Assembly (NCBI GenBank): GCA_016859345.1
Contig: CM029112.1
Span: forward strand, 14,954,089 to 15,018,088
DNA: 64,000 bases
Source: Istiophorus platypterus
Lineage: Eukaryota > Chordata > Actinopteri > Istiophoriformes > Istiophoridae
Direction: 5' to 3'
A program made the translations under genes and the position numbers. This document shows, piece by piece, positions 39,501-49,370 of the stretch. The notes beneath the pieces were generated by a model, which searched no databases, was not told the DNA's origin, and worked only from the letters and a program-made list of their open reading frames with translations. How positions within the stretch are numbered: position 1 is the first letter of the stretch; each line of letters starts with the position of its first letter.

Positions 39501-40832
39501 GGTTATTGTTTGAACCCTAATTTGTATGTGTTTTAGACAGAGACAGAGAGACCTCTAAAAGACAAAAGACATTCCATCTGCATATGCTTCCACTAATGCA
39601 CTGTAATTGCACATCTTTCTTTTGATCGACAGTTTAAACAAAATTGTTTGCTAAAACAGCAGTGTACTGTGTGTACAACCTTAAAAATGTGGTGCTCATT
39701 TCTGTTTTGCAGAAAAGGTTTTAATTCACCTGTAATTTATGTGCATTTCTGAACATCTGGGAATTCTGCTTTTAGCCCAAGGTCATATATTCACTCTCAT
39801 CAGCAAAACCTTTACTCTCTCATACAACTTGACCTTAAGGAGCAGATTGATTTCTCTCTCAGTTTATTATTTCAGTTATCATGACCTACTTTAGCCCAGG
39901 TGGAACTTACAAATGGTGATTGGTTGGTCAGTCTGTCCAACAGCAACATCCACAGCAAAATACCTGAACAACTACTGGACAGACTTGTCATGAAATGTGA
40001 TCCCCGGGAGATCGATGTTAATGTTCTTAGCCATCAAGTCACAATTTTAACTTGTAAAAAAAAAAAAAAAAAAAAAGCACAAGAATCTAATTGTAAAAAC
40101 TAACTACAACTTAGACTGAGGCTTAATGCTAAACATCAGCTCGCTAAGCGCAAATGACTGGCAGGGGAATGTACCGGCTCACCTTGAGGTGTCCGGCGTG
40201 CATGTTGGCTCTCTGACACATGGACAGGAAATGAGGTAGCGCCGTGTGTTCCAGCAGGATGTAGACAGAAACCCTCCTCTTGAAACCAGCACTTAGCAAA
40301 TCTCTGAAGATGTCGACGTCGGTGAAGACATCCATCACCACCGCTATCACCTGGTGACGCACAGACACACACAATGTAGTTCACGCATAGGGAAACGCAG
40401 TGCGGCAGGATCGAGCCAGAGGGCCTCAGTGCTCTGTGACTACACTTGCACATGCAAACGTTATACAGTGTTTACCCCCTTATGCCAAAAGAAATAAGAT
40501 TTAAGTTGTTGCGGGGGTTTGTAGTATGAGGGTGATCTCTCTGGAATGGGTACAGCAGCTCACAGAAACGAGTGGCACGTACAAGAAATGTTTAAAAGGT
40601 CGTCAAGAAGCAGACCGAGCTAAATGGAGGTGACGGGTGCCACAAATAAGGCCGAACAACAACCCTGGCTGTTCTTCATCAGTGATTACTCTTATGCCTT
40701 ATAAAAACTTCAAAAAGTTCAGAAAGTAAGATAAAGCAGCGGTGGCCGAGACTGATGAGGCACCTGCTGGGACACAACACCCAGGTGTGCAGATGTGCCA
40801 GTGCTGGTGCACGCCAGGGGGTGTGACCCCCC

Positions 40833-40881
<49 letters not shown>

Positions 40882-41337
40882 CCTCTGCGCCTGCGCAATC
40901 ATTTTCCTGACAATCTCTTTGATGTGCGCCTGGCCGTCCAGGGGCGGCTGCGTGTGCACGGTGACGCGCGTCACCCCCCGGTACGCGTCGCTGTCCGGCC
41001 AGCCCAGGTCCATCCGGGGGGCGGACGCGTCCGACACCTCGGGCCAGTACCGCAGCGACAGCGCCGGATCGCCGTCCCCCGCGTTCCCGGGGAAGATCGC
41101 CTCCGAGCCCGGGTCGAAGGGCTCGGCCGCCCCGGCGAGGGCCTCCAGCTCCGGGTCCGACAGGAAGCCCCGCAGGCCCCGGTCCCGCAGGTGCGCCAGG
41201 AAGGCCTCGCGCCCGCCGCGGAGCAGAGCCTCGAGCGCGAGCCGCTGGTCCTCGCAGTAGAGGAACTCCGGTTTGGACTCGCTCGTCCGCGGGTTCACGT
41301 GGTCGTTGTCGAGGCACTGCACCTGGGACAGGGCCAT
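29944..41337 (-). CDS. fam83g: FAM83G / PAWS1 (SACK1G), five coding exons (41337-40882, 40350-40183, 36577-36453, 35782-32542, 30555-29944)
   Basis: FAM83G recruits casein kinase 1 isoforms through its DUF1669 domain and takes part in BMP/SMAD1 and Wnt signalling in cytoplasm and nucleus. The exons join without phase conflict to 4602 nt, 1533 aa. The N-terminus MALSQVQCLDNDHVN...SESKPEFLY is diagnostic for FAM83G over FAM83E or other paralogues. DUF1669 spans about residues 1-285. Asp240 in FMFIDGDKAV and Phe274 in VEAFDRLF correspond, by my alignment, to the human CK1-binding residues D262 and F296. From about 290 the chain is Pro/Ser/Thr/Glu-rich and disordered, much longer than the roughly 820-aa human protein. 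The last exon carries PFTFSFSRLCNPKDLRDK, resembling the human C-terminal PFGIPYSKLSQ segment. The start ATG at 41337 has G at -3 and +4. Neighbour grap on the same strand matches human order. Confidence 0.92.
30556..32541 (-). other. fam83g intron 4, with transposon-derived repeat
   Basis: About 2 kb between gtatga donor and ctccttag acceptor. It holds a CCA/CAC trinucleotide run at about 30846-30868, a CA tract at about 31100-31130 and a truncated copy of the TIR element at 31617-32040. Reading into the intron from exon 4 meets a stop after one Val codon. Confidence 0.65.
31617..32040 (+). mobile_element. Truncated copy of the MITE-like TIR element
   Basis: Phrases gaaatgtttgacaatttggg, gagaagattgatgccactctc, gaggtaacaaaat and ctgagctttagaggtg occur in the same order as in the family seen at 8005-8646. 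The right terminal inverted repeat is mostly missing. The copy lies inside fam83g intron 4, opposite to transcription. Confidence 0.5.
32542..35782 (-). CDS. fam83g: fam83g exon 4, large exon with DUF1669 end and disordered region
   Basis: The exon encodes residues 250 (split Ser) to 1330. It opens with FTWMSSRLNRNLITVVKGQAVEAFDRLFHFLFL, the end of DUF1669, and continues with an acidic-proline stretch (EPEPEPEPLPQP), KKLYNPKYALV, HPGLINLEKACLISYLPTWPEPDP and DVIGFINIRD, all conserved landmarks of FAM83G. The remainder is low-complexity Ser/Thr/Gln/Glu sequence with TPTPD repeats and SEEYYE, and ends in a basic Arg/Lys/Glu stretch. The many plus-strand open frames in this interval are shadows. 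The donor is gtatga, weaker than consensus. Confidence 0.9.
35783..36452 (-). other. fam83g intron 3
   Basis: A 670-bp intron between gtcagt donor and ctgtag acceptor. Nothing other than ordinary AT-rich sequence is recognised. Confidence 0.7.
36453..36577 (-). CDS. fam83g: fam83g exon 3
   Basis: The exon encodes residues 209-249 plus two bases: HLRVRCTEGAEFYTRSCTKVRGQLGHRFMFIDGDKAVSGSY. It is the core of DUF1669 and aligns with the human segment around FMFVDGDRAVCGSY. Asp240 is the predicted CK1-binding aspartate. Confidence 0.92.
38031..38077. repeat. (CTC)n trinucleotide repeat
   Basis: About 15 perfect CTC/TCC units. On the fam83g transcript strand it is a GAG-rich purine tract. Confidence 0.95.
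39935..40050 (+). repeat. Fragment of a teleost interspersed repeat
   Basis: The phrase caacatccacagcaaaatacctgaac followed by aactactggacagacttgtcatgaaatgtgatccc resembles the family seen at 6150-6330 and 56155-56440. It is followed by a poly-A tract at 40056-40076. Confidence 0.4.
40183..40350 (-). CDS. fam83g: fam83g exon 2
   Basis: The exon encodes residues 153-208, VIAVVMDVFTDVDIFRDLLSAGFKRRVSVYILLEHTALPHFLSMCQRANMHAGHLK. This is the most conserved FAM83 block (VVAVVMDMFTDVDIF in human FAM83G). It is phase 0 at both ends, with ctggtg-cag acceptor and gtgagc donor on the reverse strand. Confidence 0.94.
40351..40881 (-). other. fam83g intron 1, starting with a (TG)n tract
   Basis: A short intron of 531 bp. 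On the transcript strand the donor reads gtgag and is followed immediately by (TG)19. No coding sequence is seen; small frames running through the repeat are artefacts. Confidence 0.8.
40839..40876. repeat. (CA)19 microsatellite directly at the fam83g exon 1 donor
   Basis: Nineteen pure CA units on the plus strand, so UG repeats in the fam83g pre-mRNA. The tract begins five bases after the exon boundary. Confidence 0.95.
40882..41337 (-). CDS. fam83g: fam83g exon 1
   Basis: The exon encodes residues 1-152, from MALSQVQCLDNDHVNPRTSESKPEFLYCEDQRLALEALL to DGQAHIKEIVRKMIAQAQR, ending in phase 0. The Ala34 position, which from memory is altered in a human skin and hair phenotype, is retained. 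The exon is extremely GC-rich in contrast to exons 2-4. The long plus-strand frames over it are shadows. Confidence 0.93.
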
Positions 41338-41640
41338 GTCTGGAGCCGACGACGACAACAGCGACAATAATAATAATAACGACAATAATAAAAAAGGGCT
41401 CTAAAAGTCAGGGAAAAAAAATCCACAGAGTCTGACGAGAAAACAGTTCTCCCCCTAAACTTCTCCGCACCTCGGGTGGGGAGAGGAGCCACATTAAAGC
41501 CTGGTAGCGGCTCCCCCGCGGCCGAGCGGTCTGCGCCGAGGCTCGGCGGTCGGCGCCTCCCTCCGGCCGGAGCCGTGGCTCCCGTTACCGGCCATGGTGC
41601 GTTAACTGTGGCGCAGAGTCATCCCCGGTAACGAGTGAAC
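40900..41640 (-). promoter_or_regulatory. fam83g: CpG-rich promoter and first exon of fam83g
   Basis: CpG frequency is high from about 40900 to 41600, covering exon 1 and about 300 bp upstream of the start codon. The leader just above the ATG has a TTA/TCG-rich low-complexity stretch (41343-41395). No TATA box was identified. The transcription start probably lies around 41400-41600. Confidence 0.6.
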
Positions 41641-44600
41641 GACGAAGACTGGAACGGGAGGAAGAGGAGGGGTGGAGAGGGGTGGATGGGTGAGTGAGTG
41701 ACATCCCATCGGCAGCACCGCCCGACAGGTGTGACCCTGATTCTCAAAACACACCCACCCACACCGAGAACACCTTTATCACGTGACCTGCAGGGCTTTC
41801 CACAAGATCAACCCCACCCGACCTGCGCGCCTGCTCTTTGCTGTGAACTAGACATAAGTGTTTTTCTGTTGGGCGGTTTTACTGAGGTGACTGATGAAGC
41901 CGTCCCCTCCCCACTTTTCAAGCCTCATTAAAATCATGAGCCTGGCAGTTTCCCCCGAGAACACAAAACATCCTCCGAAAAACCATCAGCAGATCACACC
42001 CAACCGGCGGCGGGCTGTGTTACCTGTTCGGTCATGTTTCCAAATCCTCCTGCAGAGGTTGGAGAACTCCAGCTTTTGTTGTGAAAAGTAGATAAGTGCT
42101 CTGAAGAAAGGTAAAAACGAGATTAACGGATTTCGATGGATTAACGTGGCCTGAAAACGTAACAAGAAGAAAGTTCAGCATTTTCCGTCTTGCGCAATCT
42201 GCACGTTCACCCAGGCAGGTCACCTCGGCTCTTCTGACCTTTGGACATCAGGGCCGTACATTCGTTACTGGCTTTAGCTCCATCTAAATTCCCTACCTTG
42301 GGTGAAATTATGCAACACTTGACAGTGAAAGACAGAAAAGAGTCTCCACGAGAACAGCAGCGAGATAAAACACATGGCTTCCAGGTTTTAAATGAAGCTG
42401 TTTATCTCGTGCTCTGATAACTCGCATAGACCTCACATTGCTTGATTATCAGTGGGTAACCCTGGACAGCCGGGTTCGATCTTTGAAGCCGCGTGTGACG
42501 TAATGGCCTTTCGCTAGCTTCCTTATGAGACGGCAGGAGAAGAAAGAGATGACACCGAAGGCTGAAGGTTGACACGGCTGTAGCTTTGCAGCAGGGACGC
42601 ACTGTAGCCTGGCGCTCACGGTGAGGTTTTCATCAGTCAGCATGGCGGCGTAAACAAATTGTTCATTTACACGGGATATGTCGTAGCCCAGGGGCTTATA
42701 GAAAAAAAAAAAAAAAGAAACAGGAAAACTGTTAAAAGCTTTGTGACATTGAATGAAGTAACTGAAACACATTCATGCAAACTAAGTTTGTTGGTTTTGC
42801 TGCTGAAGTTTCAGGTTTTATGTTTCAACTACTGATATGCCATATTTGAAGAAGAAGATCGGCTAACCCAGTTCTAATCGAGTAATTGGAACGTCAATAC
42901 TTGTTTTGATGAAACATTAAAGGATCTGTCGCCTCTTGTTCAGGTTGGCATAAAGAACTTGGGCATTAGAGGGTGTGGCCTGAAAGAATGGAAAGTTTTC
43001 CTAGGAAGCTTACTGGTGAAATTTAATTAGACCGTGTTGACACTGAAAGCAGCATTGTGGAAAAAAAAAAAAAAACCAAAACAAGCAAACAAACAAAAAA
43101 AAAACACTGCAATGTCGTTATTTCAGTGGGGCACTGTGTTGGCACGGTTGGGTAACACGGAGTCACCTGGGGTAAAAGTTGAAAGTGGCAGAACTTTTGC
43201 CTCAAACAAATGCAGAGTCATCTGGCAAACAAATATTTGCAAGTGCACCGTCCCGGTGCATCGGGTGTATTGGATAAGCCGTCGGTTCGTTGATATGTTT
43301 CTCAAACCGGCCTCGTAGATCGTTTTTCATTACTCTCTCTCTCCGGTTCCTGAAGCAACACACCCACGCCAATGCAGCCCAGGGTGGATTTTTTTTTTCT
43401 TATCGTGCATCCTCGCGTATTATGAAGGGGACAGAGCAGAGTAATTTCACTACGCAAATAACCTGGGCCAAGATGCTTGCACACGCAGCGTGTAGTGTAG
43501 GTCAGTCAGAGGGCTAGCGTGCGGTTGGCTGTTTTGCCACTTCTCGAGCGGCGTGAGCCACATCTGCAGGCTGTGGAGTCTGGACATTGGAAAGCGACGG
43601 AGCATGGTTCGGCTTCTTGAGGGCAGCGTCACCCGAGTCGGCCGTCGCTGCGCGTTTTTAACTCAGCCGTTCCTGTAGCTGGTATCTCGGTGACGGACCC
43701 AGCGTCCATCTCACCTTTTGAGTTTTTTCACCTGCTTGTCACCAGGATTTGACGAACTCTCTGATAAACTGTTCGGCTGGTTTAAAGGGTTTTTTAGTAG
43801 CTTGCAGGTGTGCCGTGTTCTTTTGGGGTTTTTTGCGGTTTCGCTGTCAACCAGAGACCGACACTCTCTCAAACTGGTTCAACTGTAAAGTCGTATTCGA
43901 CTCTTAACGCCTGTTGATATCACTGATGTAACAGCTCACACACCTTCCCCCCGCCGCTTGCTCTTTTACCGTCACTCTCATTCGTACAGTTGACACACAG
44001 CCTCCTCCCCCTGCCTTTCCATCTTTTATCAGTATTCTGCTTCTTCTCTTTCTGTTTTACTGTAGCTCACCTTCCCCCATTTTTCACTTTTTAATGCTCT
44101 TTTTATCCTGTCTCCTTCGTTTTTGCTGCTATCTCACGACTCCACTTCATTTTACCCCCTGTTTGTCTCCGTCTACCTCCCGTTCCTACTCTCATCTGTT
44201 ACTTTTAACTCAGCATTTTGCTCTGTGACAGCATGTCAGTGGCGCTCGGTGGTCTTACGTTGTCTCTCTTTTTCTGTACGACACAAATATAATCATTGTA
44301 AATGTGTTTTTGCCTGCACACCACAGCCCTTTATCTGCGGCGCACACACACTTCAAAGTGACTGCGGTTTTAAAAAAAGAACAGAAAACATCAGTCTATT
44401 TCTGATTACACCTTTAAGTCCTTTTCTTTTCCTTCCCTGCTGGATGCTGGTGGTTTATTGACTAACTGTCATTGTCGAGCCAGAGCTCACTCTGTCAGGA
44501 CAAAAGAAAAATATTGTTTGTTGAAATTAAAATATAAAAGAGTCAGAGAAAACAGAAGTGAAGTGATTTATAGGATGTAACCCTGTTTCCTGCTTCACTG

Positions 44601-44966
44601 CAAACATCACATCCTGGTGTGAGAAGCAGCCCTGCATTCCTTGCGTAGCAGCAGCCAACCTTCAGGACACAGTGCGCTAACATCCATAATGACAAATACT
44701 CACTGTGGGTGTGTGTGTATGTGTGTCTGTCATCGGTCGATGTGCTCTTCAGTCGCAGGCACATAAATGGACTCAGACCAAATATTGTGTTGACAAGAAG
44801 AAATAATTGAAAGTGAGATGCCTCCTGGCATGTACGAGGTTCAACCTGAAATACTTAAGTTTAATAATAGTGTTATTATCACACAGTACTATTACTACAT
44901 TGATAGTGTAAAACAGTATTAAAGGCATTTCAGTGATGGGAAAAATTGTGTGCACGGCTGCTAGTA

Positions 44967-45165
44967 ATGATTATTTTCATCAAATCAACAATTCTTCTCT
45001 TCAATTAAATATTTATCGGTTTTTCAATTAATCATTTAGTTCATAAAATGTCAAAGAACAGTGAGCTCATCACAAGATGTCAGAGCCGAACTGATGTCTT
45101 CAAATCACTTGTTTCATCCAAGAAGCAAAAGAAAATTCAGAGACTTTTGACAGTAATTTACAGTC
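44967..45165 (+). repeat. Teleost interspersed repeat (attaatcatttagt type)
   Basis: caattaatcatttagttcataaaatgtca, gatgtcttcaaatcacttgtttcatcc and gacttttgacagtaattta follow the order of a repeat common in fish genomes. A copy in the opposite orientation lies at about 52374-52690. Confidence 0.55.
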
Positions 45166-46385
45166 ACTTAAGCACCAACTCTGCACACTAAAATGGATTT
45201 TATTAAGTTAAGTGCTCAGTCATGACATTTGGTGGACAGCCTGTGTGTAGTCCACAGTAATGCACAGATGCATACTCTGCTCTGTGCCAAATATCACGAC
45301 AAATGTCATGGAAAATCTGTTTACACGCAAAATTAAGTGGCGTTTTGTGCATAGAATTTCCTTCCTTGACATTAGACGGACTGCGTGGCATAAGATCTGT
45401 CACAAAGTACTGTTTCAGTTATTGTTTCACTTCATTGTTGTATGTTTGTATGTATGTTTCCGTTAATATATTTCAGAAGTTGAAGTCCTCTTTCACAAAC
45501 TGTTTGTGGTATTTTTTGTACTCCGTATTCTTTGTGTTATATTTCAATAAACAAGTTCATATAGCAGAAATGTAAATATTATTAAACAATAATGCCCAAG
45601 CTTCTAGTTCAAAGACGTACATTTATCACTTTATTTAAATGATTTTTCATTACAGGTTAAGGAAGACCAGTCCTAGTTCTCACTGTTAATCACATAAAAT
45701 GTGGTTTTCTTAAACTTTTGCAACAGAAATAGAAGCTTTTTACAACTTTTAATATTACTTGTAATATATTGTATGTATTCTAAGATTACACATGAATAAG
45801 AATAAATACATAGAAACAAAAAGAAATGATCCATAGATTGAGTTGGGCATATTATATTTTAACCTATGTAAAAAAAAAAAAACAAGTGGCATCTGGGCTA
45901 TGTAAATCTCACTGGTCACTGGTACACAGTATCCTCCTTTACTGGTCCACAGAGTGCAGGGCTGTACACTCACAAACACACACACACACCACACACACGC
46001 AAACACAGAGAGTTATCGCCAGCATCCCCAACCTCACACACACACACAAATCCATTCCTGTTGTCAAATAATAAACATACACATACATGAATTTAACAGG
46101 TTTACACATGTTCAAACCAGCATTTTAAATCCCTCCACGCACACTCACACACACCAGCCCCGCGAGAGAGGAATCTGCTGTGTCAGTGTCCACAGAGTGT
46201 CTGGCCCAAATATTCACAACAATGACCCTCTGTGTGTCTCTGCTCGGCTCACCGGATCTCCTCGTAGGGGACGGCTGCAAAATACTGGAGAAAATCCTGA
46301 CTCATCTGCAGAGGAGAAAAGCCTCTCCTTCCCCCTCAAGCTCCCATGGGCCACACACGCTTCATTTTTTCTTTTCATCAGGTCA

Positions 46386-46430
<45 letters not shown>
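46386..46430. repeat. (GT)n microsatellite
   Basis: About 22 GT units with one TTTG interruption, downstream of grap. Confidence 0.95.
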
Positions 46431-46431
<1 letters not shown>

Positions 46432-46433
46432 CT

Positions 46434-46439
46434 TTTATT
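46434..46439 (-). promoter_or_regulatory. grap: Candidate grap poly(A) signal
   Basis: AATAAA on the minus strand (tttatt on plus) lies about 400 bp after the grap stop codon. It is followed in transcript orientation by a CA rather than a GU-rich tract, so its use is uncertain. Confidence 0.25.
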
Positions 46440-46838
46440 TAGCCTGCGCAAGTGCTGATAAGGGGTGATAAATGATAAGTGATGGGAGTGTGTCTGTGTT
46501 TGACTGTGTATATGTGTATACGAGTTCTCCACAGTGTTTAGGTCCATAGCTGGATTTTTTTTTTCTTTTTTTTTTCACGCTTAAAGAAAAGTGGATCAGG
46601 TGGAAGCAATTGATGAGCCTGCAGCAGCCGATTCGGTGGGGCCTGTGATTGACGCGTGACATCGCAGGGAAACGGGGGGAGTCAGTAACCTATGAGCAGT
46701 TCAGCAGCAGCTTGTCAGTCATCTGCTCCAGAAATGAATGGGTAGGTGCAGAGCAGGGGAGCAGCGCGAGCGGTGGAGGTCAAGATGGCCCGTTGCAGAA
46801 CCTGCGGGAGCCGCTCCGTGTTTGACTGACGTGTCAGG

Positions 46839-47024
46839 TCATTGGCAGTGGTGAATAGGCTGGACGTACTCTGGTGGGAAGTAGCCCACATGCCCGTGGC
46901 AGCGGCCCCTCCAGCGCAGCGAATCGGAGCAGTCGATGAGTTCAATGACGTCACCGCGCAGGAACCGCAGCTGGGAGGGGTGGTGGGGGGTGAAGTCAAA
47001 GAGAGCGTGGGCATGATGGGGACG
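46839..47024 (-). CDS. grap: grap last exon: C-terminal SH3
   Basis: The exon follows a pyrimidine-rich tract and ccacag acceptor and encodes 61 residues ending HHCQ, stop TGA at 46839-46841. The ALYDY-type motif is ALFDF. The usual WW pair reads RW (Arg codon 46914-46916, Trp codon 46911-46913), while Pro and Tyr of FPPEYV are kept. Confidence 0.88.
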   Translation of the reverse strand, partial: RPHHAHALFDFTPHHPSQLRFLRGDVIELIDCSDSLRWRGRCHGHVGYFPPEYVQPIHHCQ

Positions 47025-49309
47025 CTGTGGAGGAGAAGAAGAAGAATAGGGAGGGCAAGGATGGAGGGAGAGGAAAAGAAAAGAAAGTTGATTAAATAAA
47101 CTCATAACTAGTGTGAATTGTTGGTGTCATTCCAACACTGGGCTCAAACCGCCTTCACTCAACGTGTCATCCAACATTACCGTTTTTAATTCCGGCTCGG
47201 TGATATCAGCCTCACTTTTACTGGTCACTCTCCCAACACTGTATCAGAGCTGTGTTGAATTACACTTTATGCAAATCCGACCATTCTTACTGCTGCTTCA
47301 CATTAAAAGCATTCATCTAGTCAAACACAGGGCAGCTTTCACTGGGATGCAGCCACAAGAAATGCACTGTATTTGACTTCAGGGCTACCACTGATTATCA
47401 TGCACAGAACAAGATGTCTCCATTTACAGCATTTTATGTTAGACAGAAGATCAGTTTCAGATTTTGCAGGGAGTAGTGGCTGAGATGACTGAGAAAGTCT
47501 AATTATTGATGGATTTCTTTCAAGATAAGTTTGTTTGGCTGCACTGTTAACAGGTGCACCATTTGCTCTGCTGTAGCATGTCTGACAAAGAATTCTTAAG
47601 GGTCATAACTTAAGAAGGGAGCACCGCTTACTCCATCCCCCATGTTAAGCAAAATAATACAATAAATAGTAAGTACATTATAAGTTATATGTTAGGGCAA
47701 GGGGGTCCTAAACAGGACCACGAAACATTTACAAATCAGCCAAAAAAGCTGAATAACAGTTATATAGTTTTAAAGCCTATTATTAGTAATGTGCAGCATT
47801 TAGCTTGAATGCGAATCATCTGAGAACTTCTTTGGAGGAGAGCAGGAAATACATTTTTTTGTAAATACTGACTTGTTGCATTATTTTTGAATTTGACAAG
47901 CAATTATGGTTCGTTGTCTCAAACTATACATTTTGATATTTTTTCTCTACATCTCAATCATCTGATTCGTCCTTAGGATGTTTTTTAAGTCCAGAGAAAC
48001 TGGAAAGAGTAAAAGTAGTTACTTAATAAGTAACTTACAAAGTTACTTACTAAAATACTTAATTACTTATATGACTATATTACTGTTATAAATAATAAAT
48101 TGTTTTTCTCAAATGCTCTTTTAACATGGATTTCAAAAATAAGAAATTCAAATAGTCTTTTCAAAGCTCTCTGTCTTGAATTGATTGGTCTCTTCTTGGT
48201 TTGGAAAATCCCACTTTGAGTGACCTGGAAAATTCATGGTGATCAATATGGTTCCTTTTATTCAGCTCCTGAAAAATAAATCTTAACTTACACTGCTGTG
48301 ATGCAATAGGAGAATTTTTCAACTGAGTGTTACAACTCTTATCTCTACGACTGTATTGAAACAAAACAAAAAAAACATTTTATCAACATTATGTGGAATA
48401 AGATTTCTCAGGGGTGTGCTCCGAAGAGTTGAGTTGAAAAATATTTATTTAAATGCAAGAAGTCTTGCATTAAACAATCAGTAAACAATAAGTTTTCGTC
48501 ATGCATGTGCATGGCCTTTTATATACAGTTGCACAACGTTTAGAGAAAACGTTACATTCAACTCAAAACAGTAGCAGGACAGTGCACACATTGTTTTCAG
48601 ATTGAACGTGCATTGTTTTCACTTCAGTGACATTGCATGGTATCACCTAAAAGGCTGATACACAGAAATATAAAGAGAACGAAACGCCAAGAACCACGCG
48701 AAGCCCTGTACATGCTTTGCCAAGTAGAATTTGAATATGTGACATACGGACGCACAGACAAGACAGTGACTGGCAGACGGAGAGGTGGTGAAGTGGACAG
48801 GTTGGCAGACGGACTGACAGTTAGACAGAGTGAAAAAAAGACAGCTGGTTCATATTTACATATCAAACCTTTAAAGCTGCAGTTGTCTAACTCCACTCCC
48901 GTCATGATGCCATGACACGTAACTTATATTAACTGTGTCCTTACCTGACAACAGAAGTTTGTTTTGTTTAATCAGGGCGGATCTCATTAAGGAAAGGTAT
49001 TTTAGATTGCAGTTGCATTTTGTGGTTTAGCCTTGTAAATAGGTTGCGTACTTCATAAACACCTCGCCATATACAACACAAGGAAACATCAAAACCAGGC
49101 CGCAGAGCCGGATTTTCTCTTCGTAAACTTTGTTACACGTGAGCTTTATTAGAGCAGAGACGATTTAAACACAATAAACCACAAAGTAGTAATTTGTGGA
49201 AAAATCATACGGAGAGAAAAAGAGAACTAGATTAAGACACAGTGAGAGACAGGTAAACAGAATCCAGAATGATGTGTGTGAGGGTTTGATAAGAGTGTAC
49301 ACCTACACT

Positions 49310-49370
<61 letters not shown>

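Larger units (their letters stand above)
36578..40182 (-). other. fam83g intron 2
   Basis: 3.6 kb with a (CTC)n tract at 38031-38077, a poly-A tract at 40056-40076 and a possible fish repeat fragment at 39935-40050. The sequence at about 38560-38660 (tagtctcgctcagccagacc) also resembles a common fish repeat. No coding exon is recognised. Confidence 0.6.
41641..46838. other. Intergenic DNA and grap 3' UTR
   Basis: Between the fam83g promoter and the grap stop codon no coding exon is recognised. The stretch holds an interspersed repeat at about 44967-45165, CA-rich tracts at about 45967-46050, (GT)n at 46386-46430 and several poly-A runs. The grap 3' UTR occupies an unknown part of its right end. 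Confidence 0.6.

Noticed and set aside
30556..40881. slc5a10, which overlaps FAM83G in human, inside the fam83g introns
   Set aside because: No sodium-glucose cotransporter-like exon was recognised on either strand in these introns.
29944..41337. fam83e as the identity of the FAM83 gene, because human FAM83E is near SPHK2
   Set aside because: The N-terminal MALSQVQCLDNDHVN and SESKPEFLY sequences and the neighbouring grap gene fit FAM83G, not FAM83E.
40742..41370. Plus-strand frames of 172 and 191 aa over the fam83g first exon
   Set aside because: They run through a (CA)n tract and the reverse complement of a GC-rich coding exon; neither has a recognisable domain.
41338..41385. Possible hydrophobic N-terminal extension of FAM83G (Leu/Ser-rich) upstream of the ATG
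   Set aside because: The apparent start of that extension is a TTG codon; the first in-frame ATG is at 41337 and matches the FAM83G family start.
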